From: Eubacteriales Family XIII. Incertae Sedis bacterium
Lineage (GTDB): Bacteria > Bacillota > Clostridia > Peptostreptococcales > Anaerovoracaceae
DNA: 64,000 nucleotides
Direction of reading: 5' to 3'
Assembly: GCA_031264295.1 (NCBI GenBank)
Contig: JAISED010000015.1
Location: 16,575-80,574 of the forward strand
Below the pieces are notes generated by a model, which had not been told where the DNA came from, searched no databases, and saw only the letters and a list, made by a program, of their open reading frames with translations. Position numbers and translations under genes: made by a program. Shown piece by piece: positions 55,121 through 63,661 of this stretch (positions are counted from its first letter, which is position 1; each line of letters begins with the position of its first letter).

Positions 55121-56761
55121 TTATTCACCGCCCGCATATTCGCTTGTATATACGTTTCGCCATCCTTCACAGTCCCGGTAAAAATCGTTAAAGCTCGGAT
55201 TCGCCTCACCGTTCATGGATGGCGCTGCGGCTGCCCCATAGGTTTTATAGAACAGACAGTAGTATGGAATCTCCTCTGTCAGCAGCGTGTGTATCTGTGT
55301 AAATGTGTATTTCCTGGCCTCTTGAGTGCGCGACGCGGCAAAGTCGTCCAGAAGGATATCAAGCCAGTTATTCGAGTAAGAGATCGGATTATTATAAGCG
55401 GAGTGCAGCATAAAGCGCAGGTCATAACTCTCATTGAAACTCGCCGATCCCATATAAAAGTCATAGTTCCCCTCTGCCACCGCCGCCGCGAACATATCAT
55501 CCTCAACGAAAATCAACTCGCAAACCAACCCAAGCCTATCCAGCGAGGTCTGGATTAGTTTTGCAGCTTCTACACGCGACTGATCATTCCCGTTTATCAA
55601 AAATTTTAATCTCGCACTGATCCAGCCGCCATTATCACCATAAGCCGCATCGAAATAGTCCATATAGCCGTCACGGTCATTGTCGTAAAAACCCGCCTCC
55701 GCGAGTTCGGTGTCTGCTTCCGCCGCATCAACGGCATAAGGGTCTTCCTGCCCTCCTACACCTAAAAACCCAGGGAAATATATAGTGTCGCACAGAACCC
55801 CGCTGTTAAAGAAGCAGGTTTCCAAGAGTTCCTTGTTGTCTATGGCGTAAGCTATGGCCTTCCTCGCGTTCTTGTTCTTCATCACAGGGCTGTTGAAATT
55901 GAAGCCTATCCAAACCGCCTCGTTAGAAACGAACGATTTAACCTTCACATCGGCGTTTCTATATATCGTCTCCCTGTCGCCCTGCCTTGAAACAGCGTAG
56001 GATATGGCGTTCACCCCGAGCATATTCAGAGAGTCTTCCCTCGAGGGCATAATCTGAAATATAAGCCGGTTCCCCGGAGGCGCACTGTAATAGTAGGGAT
56101 TGCCGCCAAGTGTGATATGCGAATACATATCGAATTCTGTTACAGCGTAAGCGCCTGTTCCTATAGGAATGAATTCTTCCACCAAACTATGCAATTCATA
56201 AGCGTTTTTGTAAAGATGCTCCGGCAGAATTGGGAATGTAAAAAGCTCCGTACCTGTTTTATCTGCGGATTTGAAATTGACAGTCACAATATATGGGTTA
56301 TTCCTGTCAACTGTAGCTCCACTGATATTCTGTACATTGCCGGTAAACACATGGTCATAGAGGTATGTGGTATAACATTGAATGCTGAACGCCACATCAT
56401 TGCCGTCGAATGGCGTTCCGTCCTGCCACAGCAGACCGTTTTTGAGCTGAAACGCCACTGCCATGCCGTCGTCGGCGTAGCCCCACGCTTCTACTAGGGA
56501 AGGAACCGCGGCGAGATCCTCGTCCAGTTCGAACAAGCTGTCATATATCAGTTTATTTATAAAATACGTGTCCTCATCCTTAGAAATAATAGGGTTCAGC
56601 GTTCTGATCTTCTCCATTGGAAGCTGTATGTCTGACGAAACCACGGCGCTCTTCCGCGCCTCACTATCCCCGCCGAGTATAGCGCCTACTCCGCCCTCAC
56701 AACCCGTAACACACATCATGCACAGCGCTAAAACCAGCATGAGCGCAGCAATTTTCCTCAC
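55121..56761 (-). CDS. Oligopeptide-type ABC transporter substrate-binding lipoprotein
   Basis: 546 residues, family 5 extracellular solute-binding protein. Lipobox VTGC (cysteine about residue 21), then LIYDSLFELDEDLAAVPSLV, AWGYADDGMAVAFQLKNGLL-W-DGTPF and RKAIAYAIDNKELLE, all typical of OppA/DppA. Starts with GTG directly after the coaE stop, with zero spacing. No permease or ATPase genes accompany it, so it must work with a transporter encoded elsewhere or as a stand-alone receptor. Confidence 0.9.
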   Translation of the reverse strand: MRKIAALMLVLALCMMCVTGCEGGVGAILGGDSEARKSAVVSSDIQLPMEKIRTLNPIISKDEDTYFINKLIYDSLFELDEDLAAVPSLVEAWGYADDGMAVAFQLKNGLLWQDGTPFDGNDVAFSIQCYTTYLYDHVFTGNVQNISGATVDRNNPYIVTVNFKSADKTGTELFTFPILPEHLYKNAYELHSLVEEFIPIGTGAYAVTEFDMYSHITLGGNPYYYSAPPGNRLIFQIMPSREDSLNMLGVNAISYAVSRQGDRETIYRNADVKVKSFVSNEAVWIGFNFNSPVMKNKNARKAIAYAIDNKELLETCFFNSGVLCDTIYFPGFLGVGGQEDPYAVDAAEADTELAEAGFYDNDRDGYMDYFDAAYGDNGGWISARLKFLINGNDQSRVEAAKLIQTSLDRLGLVCELIFVEDDMFAAAVAEGNYDFYMGSASFNESYDLRFMLHSAYNNPISYSNNWLDILLDDFAASRTQEARKYTFTQIHTLLTEEIPYYCLFYKTYGAAAAPSMNGEANPSFNDFYRDCEGWRNVYTSEYAGGE

Positions 56762-57352
56762 CTAAAGCCTCTCTCTCAGCAAATTCTCCAATTTCTCGTA
56801 AAGTTCCTTGAAATCCCCCGAATTATCAATTACGACATCCGCCAATTTCCGTTTTTCACTTGATGGCATCTGAGCCGCCATCCTGCGCCGTATATGCTCT
56901 TCGTTGAAATCATCACGCCGCTTGACCCGTTTAATACGCGTTTCTTCATCCGCATCGACGAGCCACACCTCGTCTGTCATATCTGCCATACCGGCTTCTA
57001 TCAAAAGCGGAGCAACCAAAAATAAGACTTCAGTCCCATTTCGCCTATGCTCCTCCGCAAGTTCGTTTATCCTCTTTATTATCCTGCTGTGCATTATGCC
57101 GTTCAGCGCGCCGCGCTCCTCTTCTGACGCGAAGGCTATTTCCGCCAGACGCGCCCTGTCAAGACCGCCGTCGGGGAGTAAGATCCCGCCGCTAAAACGC
57201 TCCGCCAATGCGGCCAAGCCCTCAGAACCCGGACTTACAATCTCACGCGCCGTCTCATCGGCATCCGTCAGCGCATAGCCCTTACCGGCCAAATAGTCAG
57301 AGACGGCGGTTTTACCGCTGCCGATCCCGCCTGTAAGTCCTATTACCTTCAT
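56762..57352 (-). CDS. coaE: Dephospho-CoA kinase
   Basis: Last step of coenzyme A synthesis. 196 residues with P-loop IGLTGGIGSGKTAVSDYLA, conserved DADETAREIV and the lid region RIKRVKRRDDFNEEHIRRRM. Lies downstream of polA in the same direction, a common arrangement in Bacteria, with the 81-base gap filled by a 33-bp repeat. Confidence 0.96.
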   Translation of the reverse strand: MKVIGLTGGIGSGKTAVSDYLAGKGYALTDADETAREIVSPGSEGLAALAERFSGGILLPDGGLDRARLAEIAFASEEERGALNGIMHSRIIKRINELAEEHRRNGTEVLFLVAPLLIEAGMADMTDEVWLVDADEETRIKRVKRRDDFNEEHIRRRMAAQMPSSEKRKLADVVIDNSGDFKELYEKLENLLRERL

Positions 57353-57367
57353 ATCATCACTTTTCCC

Positions 57368-57463
57368 CTATTTCAACACGCATCGGTTCATTACTACAGT
57401 CTATTTCAATACGTACCGCTTATTTACTGCATTCTATTTCAGTGCGTACCAGTTCTTTCCCAC
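57368..57463. repeat. 33-bp tandem repeat, about 3 copies, over the polA stop codon
   Basis: Units start at 57368, 57401 and 57434; each begins CTATTTCA on the plus strand, that is, ends TGAAATAG on the minus strand. The third unit is the true 3' end of polA (TACGCACTGAAATAG, Tyr-Ala-Leu-Lys-stop); the other two are diverged copies just downstream. Confidence 0.88.
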
Positions 57464-60184
57464 ATTGATTTCCACCGTCAGAGGTACATCTAGCTGGACG
57501 GCATTTTCCATGTTTTCCTTGAGCAGCAGTTTAACAGTCTCAAGCTCATCAAGCGCCGTTTCTATAATCAGTTCATCATGCACCTGCAGTATCAGCTTCG
57601 ATCTGAGACCATGCTCCCTCAGCGCCTTATCTGTCTTGATCATCGCCAGCTTCATTATATCCGCGGCGCTGCCTTGTATAGGCGTATTCATCGCCAGCCG
57701 TTCGCCCAGTTGACGCATGTTGTGGGCAGATGTGTTGATCTCCGGAATCCGTCGTCTGCGGCCGAGTATGGTGGAAACATAGCCGTTCATCCTGCACAGC
57801 CCGATCTGCTCGTCCATATATGCGCGCACGGCCGGATGCGCCTTAAAATAGTCGTCAATATACGCCTCAGCCTCTTTACGCGTTATCCCCAACTCTTCGG
57901 ACAGCCCGAAACTGCTCATGCCATAGATCACTCCGAAATTGACCGCCTTGGCGCGTCCGCGCTGAAGGGGCGTCACTTCATCTTCAGAAAGCCCGAATAC
58001 CCTCGACGCGGTTCGCCTGTGTATATCGGCGCCCTTTCTGAAGTCTTCAAGCAAGGCCTCGTCCCCTGACAGATGCGCCAACACCCGCAGCTCGATCTGA
58101 GAATAGTCGGCGCCGGTCAGCACATAATCCTCGCCCGATGTAACGAATGCCTTTCTTATCTCCCGTCCCTGAGGCTGCTTTATGGGGATGTTCTGTAAAT
58201 TCGGCTCCGTGCAGCTTATTCTGCCCGTAGCGGTAACCGTCTGCTGAAAATGCGCGTGAATCTTGCCGTCGCCGCCGATCAGCGGCAGCAGGCCTCCCAC
58301 ATATGTGCCCGAAATCTTAGCCAGCATCCTGTATTCAAGTATCAGATCTATTATTTCATGCTTATCCCTCAATTTCTCCAGCACTTCCGCGCCCGTGGCG
58401 TAGCCTGTTTTCGTCTTTTTCGAGGAAGGCAGACCCAGCTTCTCGAAGAGAACCACCCCCAGCTGCGCCGGGGAATTGATATTAAACGCGCCCCCCGCCA
58501 AGTCATGAATTTTCCCGGCTATGCCGCTGATATTTTCAGAAAGCCCATCCCCGACACGATGCAGTTCCTCTCTATCCACCGCAAAGCCCGCGAACTCCAT
58601 ACCTGCGAGCACCTTGATAAGCGGGAGTTCCGCGCTTTCAAACAGCCTGCATAGCTCATCCTCCGCAAGCCGCTCCGCCTCTTCCTGCATCAACGCGTCC
58701 ACCGCGCTGCAATATAGCGCCCCGAAAGCGGCGCAGTCCGCGTCTTTTTCAGCGAACATATCGATCTGCCCGTATGCCCCGGAATTCCCGGCGTCATCTT
58801 TGAAGATTTCCTGGAAATATTCAGAAATAAGCAGAGCGAGGCTGTAGTCCTTCCGCGTAGGTTCAAGAATATACTGCCCTACCGCCGTATCGAAACAGAT
58901 ATCAATATGATCGGCAAGCCCGAGGGGTATGAGCGCAAGGATATCGGCCTGCAGGTTATGCCCTGCCGCACCCTTTGCAAGCTTGCCGAATATCCCAGAC
59001 AGACTTGCGGCGGTCTCATCCTCCCCTATCCCGTCGATATCCAGATAAAAGCATTCATCTCCGATAAGCATGCTTATGCCATAAGCCTTAGGCGCCGCAG
59101 CGCCGCTATGATCCGCGAACACCTTTAGCACAGCGTAATCCGCCGGCCCGGCTGCGTTCATAAGCGCCTGCAAGCCCTCAGAGCTTCTTATTATTCGGGT
59201 TTTTACGCCCTGTACCTTCTCTAAATACCGCGCCTTTGCGTCCTTCATCCTCGCTATACGCGTCTGCCGCCCATCTCCTGCTCCGCTTCCGCCTGGCGCA
59301 AGGACTGACCCCTGACCCGCTCCCAATTTTTTCAGAAAGCTGTTAAATTCAAGTCTGACATATATATCCGTAAGCTTCTCTGCATCGGGCGTCTTGACCC
59401 TGTAGGCGTCAAAATCCGTGTCAATGGGAACAAATGTGTTGATTTCCGCCAGTCTGCGGCTCATCCGCGCCTGCCCCGCATATTCCTCAAGCTTGTCCCT
59501 CAGCTTTACCGTACCCACCTTATCCAGATTTGCGAGCAGATTTTCCACGCTCTTAAACTCTTGGATGAGCTTCTGAGCCGTCTTTTCTCCCACGCCCGGC
59601 ACACCGGGGATATTGTCGGACTGATCCCCCATCAATCCTTTAAAATCTATGAATTCTTCGGGAGTAAACCCGTATTTCTCTATCATCGCCGCTTTGTCAT
59701 AGAGTTCAAACTCCGAAACGCCCCTGCGGGTAAGCAGTATCTTTGTTTTTTCGGTAGCCAGCTGCAGAGCGTCCTTGTCCCCTGTTATGATCAATGGCTC
59801 AAGCCCCTCCGCCTCGGCGTTTTTTGCCACGGCGCCTATGATGTCGTCAGCCTCGAAACCGTCCATTTCAAGCATTTTTATATTCAAGGCTTCAAGCAGT
59901 TCTTTAAGAAGCGGGAACTGCATGAGCAGCTCCGGCGGAGTCTTACGGCGTCCGGCCTTGTACTCCTTATACTCAATGTGCCTGAATGTAGGCGCCTTCC
60001 TGTCAAAAGCGACTACAGCATATGCAGGTGAATAGTCCCGCATTATCTTTTCGAACATATTCATAAATCCGAATATTGCGTGGGTATATACGCCGTCTCT
60101 GGTGATCATAGGCCGCGTTATGGCAAAATATGCGCGGTTTACCAGACTGTTCCCGTCAATTATGACTATTTTATTGTTGTCCAT
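57434..60184 (-). CDS. polA: DNA polymerase I
   Basis: 916 residues. N-terminal 5'-3' nuclease (IVIIDGNSLVNRAYFA, GFEADDIIGA, TGDKDALQLA, GLMGDQSDNIPGVPGVGEKT). The central 3'-5' exonuclease-like domain has lost its catalytic acidic motifs (YAVLKVFADHS in place of a DTE-type motif), so it should not proofread. The polymerase has DYSQIELRVLAHLSGDEAL, RGRAKAVNFGVIYGMS and LQVHDELIIE. An inactive exonuclease is common in Bacillota. A glycine-rich linker (LAPGGSGAGDGRQ) follows the first domain. 26 bases after the anti-sigma gene. Confidence 0.96.
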   Translation of the reverse strand: MDNNKIVIIDGNSLVNRAYFAITRPMITRDGVYTHAIFGFMNMFEKIMRDYSPAYAVVAFDRKAPTFRHIEYKEYKAGRRKTPPELLMQFPLLKELLEALNIKMLEMDGFEADDIIGAVAKNAEAEGLEPLIITGDKDALQLATEKTKILLTRRGVSEFELYDKAAMIEKYGFTPEEFIDFKGLMGDQSDNIPGVPGVGEKTAQKLIQEFKSVENLLANLDKVGTVKLRDKLEEYAGQARMSRRLAEINTFVPIDTDFDAYRVKTPDAEKLTDIYVRLEFNSFLKKLGAGQGSVLAPGGSGAGDGRQTRIARMKDAKARYLEKVQGVKTRIIRSSEGLQALMNAAGPADYAVLKVFADHSGAAAPKAYGISMLIGDECFYLDIDGIGEDETAASLSGIFGKLAKGAAGHNLQADILALIPLGLADHIDICFDTAVGQYILEPTRKDYSLALLISEYFQEIFKDDAGNSGAYGQIDMFAEKDADCAAFGALYCSAVDALMQEEAERLAEDELCRLFESAELPLIKVLAGMEFAGFAVDREELHRVGDGLSENISGIAGKIHDLAGGAFNINSPAQLGVVLFEKLGLPSSKKTKTGYATGAEVLEKLRDKHEIIDLILEYRMLAKISGTYVGGLLPLIGGDGKIHAHFQQTVTATGRISCTEPNLQNIPIKQPQGREIRKAFVTSGEDYVLTGADYSQIELRVLAHLSGDEALLEDFRKGADIHRRTASRVFGLSEDEVTPLQRGRAKAVNFGVIYGMSSFGLSEELGITRKEAEAYIDDYFKAHPAVRAYMDEQIGLCRMNGYVSTILGRRRRIPEINTSAHNMRQLGERLAMNTPIQGSAADIMKLAMIKTDKALREHGLRSKLILQVHDELIIETALDELETVKLLLKENMENAVQLDVPLTVEINVGKNWYALK

Positions 60185-60213
60185 CACACCTCTTCTTTAT
60201 TATGTTAATTATG

Positions 60214-61521
60214 TTATGTAACTATTGAAACGCTGCCTTCATTCTCGTTACAGATGATCTCGATCTCACGGCCGACATAGACTCCGGCGCCGTTTCTGCG
60301 CACATATACATAATAATGATACTTCCCGTCTATCCATGCAACAGCGCTTATATCGTAATCCCAACCCTTCAGCGCTTCCTTTAATATCTTATCGCTTGCT
60401 TCGCTGCCGCCGGGCACGATCTTCTCTGCTTCCGGTGACGGCGCGGCTTCGCCGCCTGCCGCCTGTCCTCCCCCTATCGAAGGCGAACCACCGCCGCTGC
60501 CTCCCGATGAAGACGAGCTGCCGGGCATCTGTCCGCCTCCCGACGCAGACGAACCTCCGGACGTCTGTCCTCCCGCCGATGTAGGCGACGAGTTGCCGGA
60601 CGTCTGTCCTCCCACCGATGTAGGCGACGAAGCATCGGACGTCTGTCCTCCCGCCGATGTAGGTGACGAAGCATCGGGCGTCTGTCCTCCCGCTGACGAA
60701 GGCGACGAAGCATCGGGCGTCACTATGACGTCCTGTATAGCGGAAGCCTCCTCAGGCTCCGCCTGCGTAGGTCTTATACTCCGCGCCGGTTCCTCCGCCG
60801 CTGTGGACGCCGCTTTCGCCGCATGCAAATCCGCCGCTTCCTGCGCGCTCATATCGACAGCTTCCGCCGCATCTCTCACGAGGGCTTCTTCCCCCGATCT
60901 CATTTCATTCGCCGCAGCAGCCCCGTTTCCGCCCATCGACGGCTCTGCGGAAGCCTGCGGAACCGTCTTTTGCGACGCATCCGAAGCGGCGTTTCGTTCC
61001 GGCGTCTCGGCGTCCGCGGCTTCAGCCGCAGACCTGTAGCCTACCTCCGGAAGCGCCGCGGAGTCGTCTGCGCCGGGAGCCTCTGATCCGGGAATCCCGT
61101 CCGCCGTCCTTCCTGCCTCATCCTTTTCTGTCGCCGACATCTGTTGATCCATATCGGCGTTTCCTGAAAAAAGCAGTTTATCTTTATGTTCCATATCATT
61201 ATACACCAAAATCGAAAGCAGTCCAATCGCAAAAACAGCAGCGACGACCGAGAGCTTACGCAAGCGCATATACATGTTCCGCTTTTTCGCCTCCGGTTTC
61301 GCCGCTCTGTCAAGCGCCGCTCTGAGCCTGGCGTCAAATCCTTGCGGTACAGGCTCTTCGGGAATGCTCCTGATCAATTCAATCATTTCTTTGAGCTTTA
61401 CATATTCGTCTCTGCATTCTCCGCAAACATCAATATGCCGCTTGATTCCATCCGACTGCTCTTTATCCAACATTCCGTCTATATATAATGACAACAATTC
61501 TCTCGTTTTATCGCAGCTCAT
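60214..61521 (-). CDS. Anti-sigma factor with zinc-finger and expanded repeat region
   Basis: 435 residues from the ATG at 61521 (GGAG six bases upstream). The N-terminal zinc-binding anti-sigma domain contains HIDVCGEC; a single membrane helix follows (LSVVAAVFAIGLLSILVYND, about 85-104). The long outer part is low-complexity, with 13-residue repeats such as DASSPTSAGGQTS, and it ends in a small folded domain (GWDYDISAVAWIDGKYHYYV). It lies directly after the ECF sigma gene and should bind and inhibit that factor until a surface signal releases it. Confidence 0.85.
   Translation of the reverse strand: MSCDKTRELLSLYIDGMLDKEQSDGIKRHIDVCGECRDEYVKLKEMIELIRSIPEEPVPQGFDARLRAALDRAAKPEAKKRNMYMRLRKLSVVAAVFAIGLLSILVYNDMEHKDKLLFSGNADMDQQMSATEKDEAGRTADGIPGSEAPGADDSAALPEVGYRSAAEAADAETPERNAASDASQKTVPQASAEPSMGGNGAAAANEMRSGEEALVRDAAEAVDMSAQEAADLHAAKAASTAAEEPARSIRPTQAEPEEASAIQDVIVTPDASSPSSAGGQTPDASSPTSAGGQTSDASSPTSVGGQTSGNSSPTSAGGQTSGGSSASGGGQMPGSSSSSGGSGGGSPSIGGGQAAGGEAAPSPEAEKIVPGGSEASDKILKEALKGWDYDISAVAWIDGKYHYYVYVRRNGAGVYVGREIEIICNENEGSVSIVT
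60524..60718 (-). repeat. 39-bp in-frame tandem repeat, 5 copies, in the anti-sigma ectodomain
   Basis: Units at 60524, 60563, 60602, 60641 and 60680 on the plus-strand numbering, encoding 13-residue Ser/Gly/Thr-rich repeats. The unit is a multiple of three. The first copy is degenerate (GSSASGGGQMP); the others are close to each other. Confidence 0.9.
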
Positions 61522-61650
61522 GTCTAACTCCGTTCCGCTGTCTCCATCATGTGAAAGCAAACCCTCACCGGGGCGCTCCCACGCAGCTTCGAAAATTCGC
61601 CGGGCTTGAACAGCCCGCTAAGCGTCCGCAGACGCGAACCCTTTACAGCA

Positions 61651-62238
61651 TTAGACGTTTTCTATTTGTTTTTGTTCCATCCATAATTCTTTTAATGTGT
61701 TTCGCGCGCGGCTTATCCTTGACTTGACTGTACCCGCAGGAATAGAAAGCATATCGCCGATGTCGGCATAGCTGAAACCGTGAACATCCCGCAGTATTAT
61801 CATTTCTTGCTGTTCTTGCGACAACATGTTTATACAGTCCGACAGTTCACGTGCGGTCTCTTTTTGAAATGTTTCCTCCTCCGGTGTGGGATCATCTGAA
61901 ATAAAGTCCCTGAGAAATTCTCCGTCCTCCCCTGTAGTATATAGACTCTCCTGACGTTTATATTTTTTATTCTTCTTGAGAATATCCTTACATGTATTCA
62001 CCGTTATACGATAAGCCCAGGTATTAAAGCCGCTCTCGCCTCTGAATGTATTGAGTTTCGTGTAGATCTTTATAAAACTCTCCTGAAGCGCATCCATTGC
62101 GTCGTTCTCATTGCGCATAAAACGAAGCGCTATATTCCATGCCTTTGTCTTACATGACATGATCAGCGCCTCAAAGCTATCCGCATCGCCGGCCTTTGCT
62201 TTTTTTAGCAATTCATACTCATCGAATTTATCAGTCAT
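61651..62238 (-). CDS. ECF-type RNA polymerase sigma factor (SigW-like)
   Basis: 195 residues from the ATG at 62238 (GGAAAG six bases upstream): MTDKFDEYELLKKAKAGDAD, region 2 (AWNIALRFMRNENDAMDALQ, GESGFNTWAYRITVNTCKD) and region 4 (LSQEQQEMIILRDVHGFSYA, IPAGTVKSRISRARNTLKEL). Paired with the anti-sigma gene 129 bases downstream. The group continues without a visible terminator into polA and coaE, so repair replication may be partly under stress control, which is inference. Confidence 0.93.
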   Translation of the reverse strand: MTDKFDEYELLKKAKAGDADSFEALIMSCKTKAWNIALRFMRNENDAMDALQESFIKIYTKLNTFRGESGFNTWAYRITVNTCKDILKKNKKYKRQESLYTTGEDGEFLRDFISDDPTPEEETFQKETARELSDCINMLSQEQQEMIILRDVHGFSYADIGDMLSIPAGTVKSRISRARNTLKELWMEQKQIENV

Positions 62239-62308
62239 AAGCATCTTTCCATCATGTATAGGGAACTTCAAAACACGCCGCATACATCGCAGCAAACAGG
62301 GTATAATC

Positions 62309-62343
62309 GTATAGACAAACTCCGGAAACCCTTGTCATGTCCC
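62309..62343 (+). repeat. TATAGGCAAGCT dispersed element, diverged copy
   Basis: GTATAGACAAACTCCGGAAA, then CCCTTGTCATGTCCCC, aligning with the elements at 35091 and 50562 across about 33 bases with several transitions. It is in the divergent gap between the sigma gene and hisJ. Confidence 0.6.
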
Positions 62344-62505
62344 CGGGCTGTTGCTATTATATCATAAATGCTAAGCTAAGCGGAGACATTTATGATATCT
62401 GCCATGTATGTTTTCACCGGCCGGACGAAAATGCACGGCATTTAAATGGGTATAATGACCGCGCTTTTTCGGTTATTGTACTATACACATATGGAGGCTG
62501 TAAAG

Positions 62506-63300
62506 ATGTACGATTATCACACACATACGAATTTCTCAGAAGACTGTTTCGTTCCCATGGAACATATGATAGACAGGGCTGTTTCTCTGGGCTTAACGGC
62601 TTACGCGATCACCGATCATTATGACCCTGATTATTGCAATCATGACTACACATTCTCTCTTGACTTTCCCTCTTACCATGAAGCTTTGCTTTCAGCTCAG
62701 CACAAGTATAAATCCTCCATTCGCGTTGTAAAGGGTATAGAGTTGGGTATTCAGCTGGGCGAACCCATGCAGAAATGCCGCGACGCCGCGCTTGGTTTCC
62801 CTTATGATTTTATAATAGGCTCAATCCACTGCGCCGAGGGGCAGGACGTTTATATGCATGATTACTACGAAGGGCGGTCGCCGGAGGACGTCTACCGCGG
62901 TTTCTACGCGTATATGCTTGAATGTTTCAAACAGTTCAAGGATTACGATGTGATCGGTCATTTCAATATCATAGACCGTTATGCTCCCGTCGTACCTGAC
63001 GACAGCGCGTATATGGATATAGTAAAGGAGATAATGCAGTTAATTATAAACGATGGAAAGGGCATAGAGATCAACACGTCAAGCGATCGCCACGCTTCAG
63101 GCCGGCGCACTCCCACGAAGGAGCTGCTGCAGATGTACGTTGATCTTGGAGGCGAGACTGTTACCACCGGTTCTGACGCTCACGATCTTGAAATCGTAGG
63201 ACGAGGACTCAGCGAAGCTCACGATATGATCATAGCGGCAGGTTTGAAATACGTGGCAGTCTTCAAAGACAGAAAGGTCTCTTACATTAAAATCGCATGA
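62506..63300 (+). CDS. hisJ: Histidinol-phosphatase, PHP family
   Basis: 264 residues beginning MYDYHTHTNFSEDCFVPMEH, with the PHP metal ligands in DYHTHTNFS, AITDHYDPD, GIELGIQ, IIGSIHCAEG, VIGHFNIIDRY and the C-terminal TGSDAHD. It removes phosphate from histidinol phosphate and supplies the step missing from the his operon at 5-12.5 kb. GGAGG lies eight bases before the ATG; an upstream frame to 62446 is not conserved. Some PHP proteins act on other phosphoesters, so the role is supported mainly by the pathway gap. Confidence 0.88.
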   Translation: MYDYHTHTNFSEDCFVPMEHMIDRAVSLGLTAYAITDHYDPDYCNHDYTFSLDFPSYHEALLSAQHKYKSSIRVVKGIELGIQLGEPMQKCRDAALGFPYDFIIGSIHCAEGQDVYMHDYYEGRSPEDVYRGFYAYMLECFKQFKDYDVIGHFNIIDRYAPVVPDDSAYMDIVKEIMQLIINDGKGIEINTSSDRHASGRRTPTKELLQMYVDLGGETVTTGSDAHDLEIVGRGLSEAHDMIIAAGLKYVAVFKDRKVSYIKIA

Positions 63301-63319
63301 GGTCCGACGTGATCACTCG

Positions 63320-63661
63320 TCAAAGCGGGGATTTCTTTTCAAGGAACTTGACGGCGGATTCTAAATCATCATTCTTGCACCCTAATAGTTTTGCGGTCTT
63401 TGTAACAAGACCGTCGATTTTATCGCTTGCTATGCTTCGGCCGCGTTCTAAACTGAACTCACCAACCCACAGTATATCGAGCAATCCGCAGAGCAATCCG
63501 CTGCCGATTGAAACCAAATAATCAAGACTATCTGCTTGGCCGGACAGTAAATCAATCTGACTGTTCAAGTCATAGATTATCTTGTCGAGGTCGTATTCGG
63601 CTTTTACGGTGCTATCTGCATAAGGGATAAGCTCTAACTGAAAATTATTGTCGCCAATCAT
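63320..63661 (-). CDS. Unknown protein, possibly C-terminally truncated
   Basis: 113 residues: QLELIPYADSTVKAEYDLDK, then IIYDLNSQIDLLSGQADSLD, a glycine/leucine-rich helix (SIGSGLLCGLLDILWVGEFS) and KLLGCKNDDLESAVKFLEKK. I have a recollection of longer clostridial proteins that start this way, in which case this is a shortened version; the sequence alone cannot prove it. It overlaps or abuts the preceding gene (stop TGA at 63662, ATG at 63661), so the two are one transcription unit. It ends 19 bases from the convergent hisJ. Confidence 0.55.
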   Translation of the reverse strand: MIGDNNFQLELIPYADSTVKAEYDLDKIIYDLNSQIDLLSGQADSLDYLVSIGSGLLCGLLDILWVGEFSLERGRSIASDKIDGLVTKTAKLLGCKNDDLESAVKFLEKKSPL

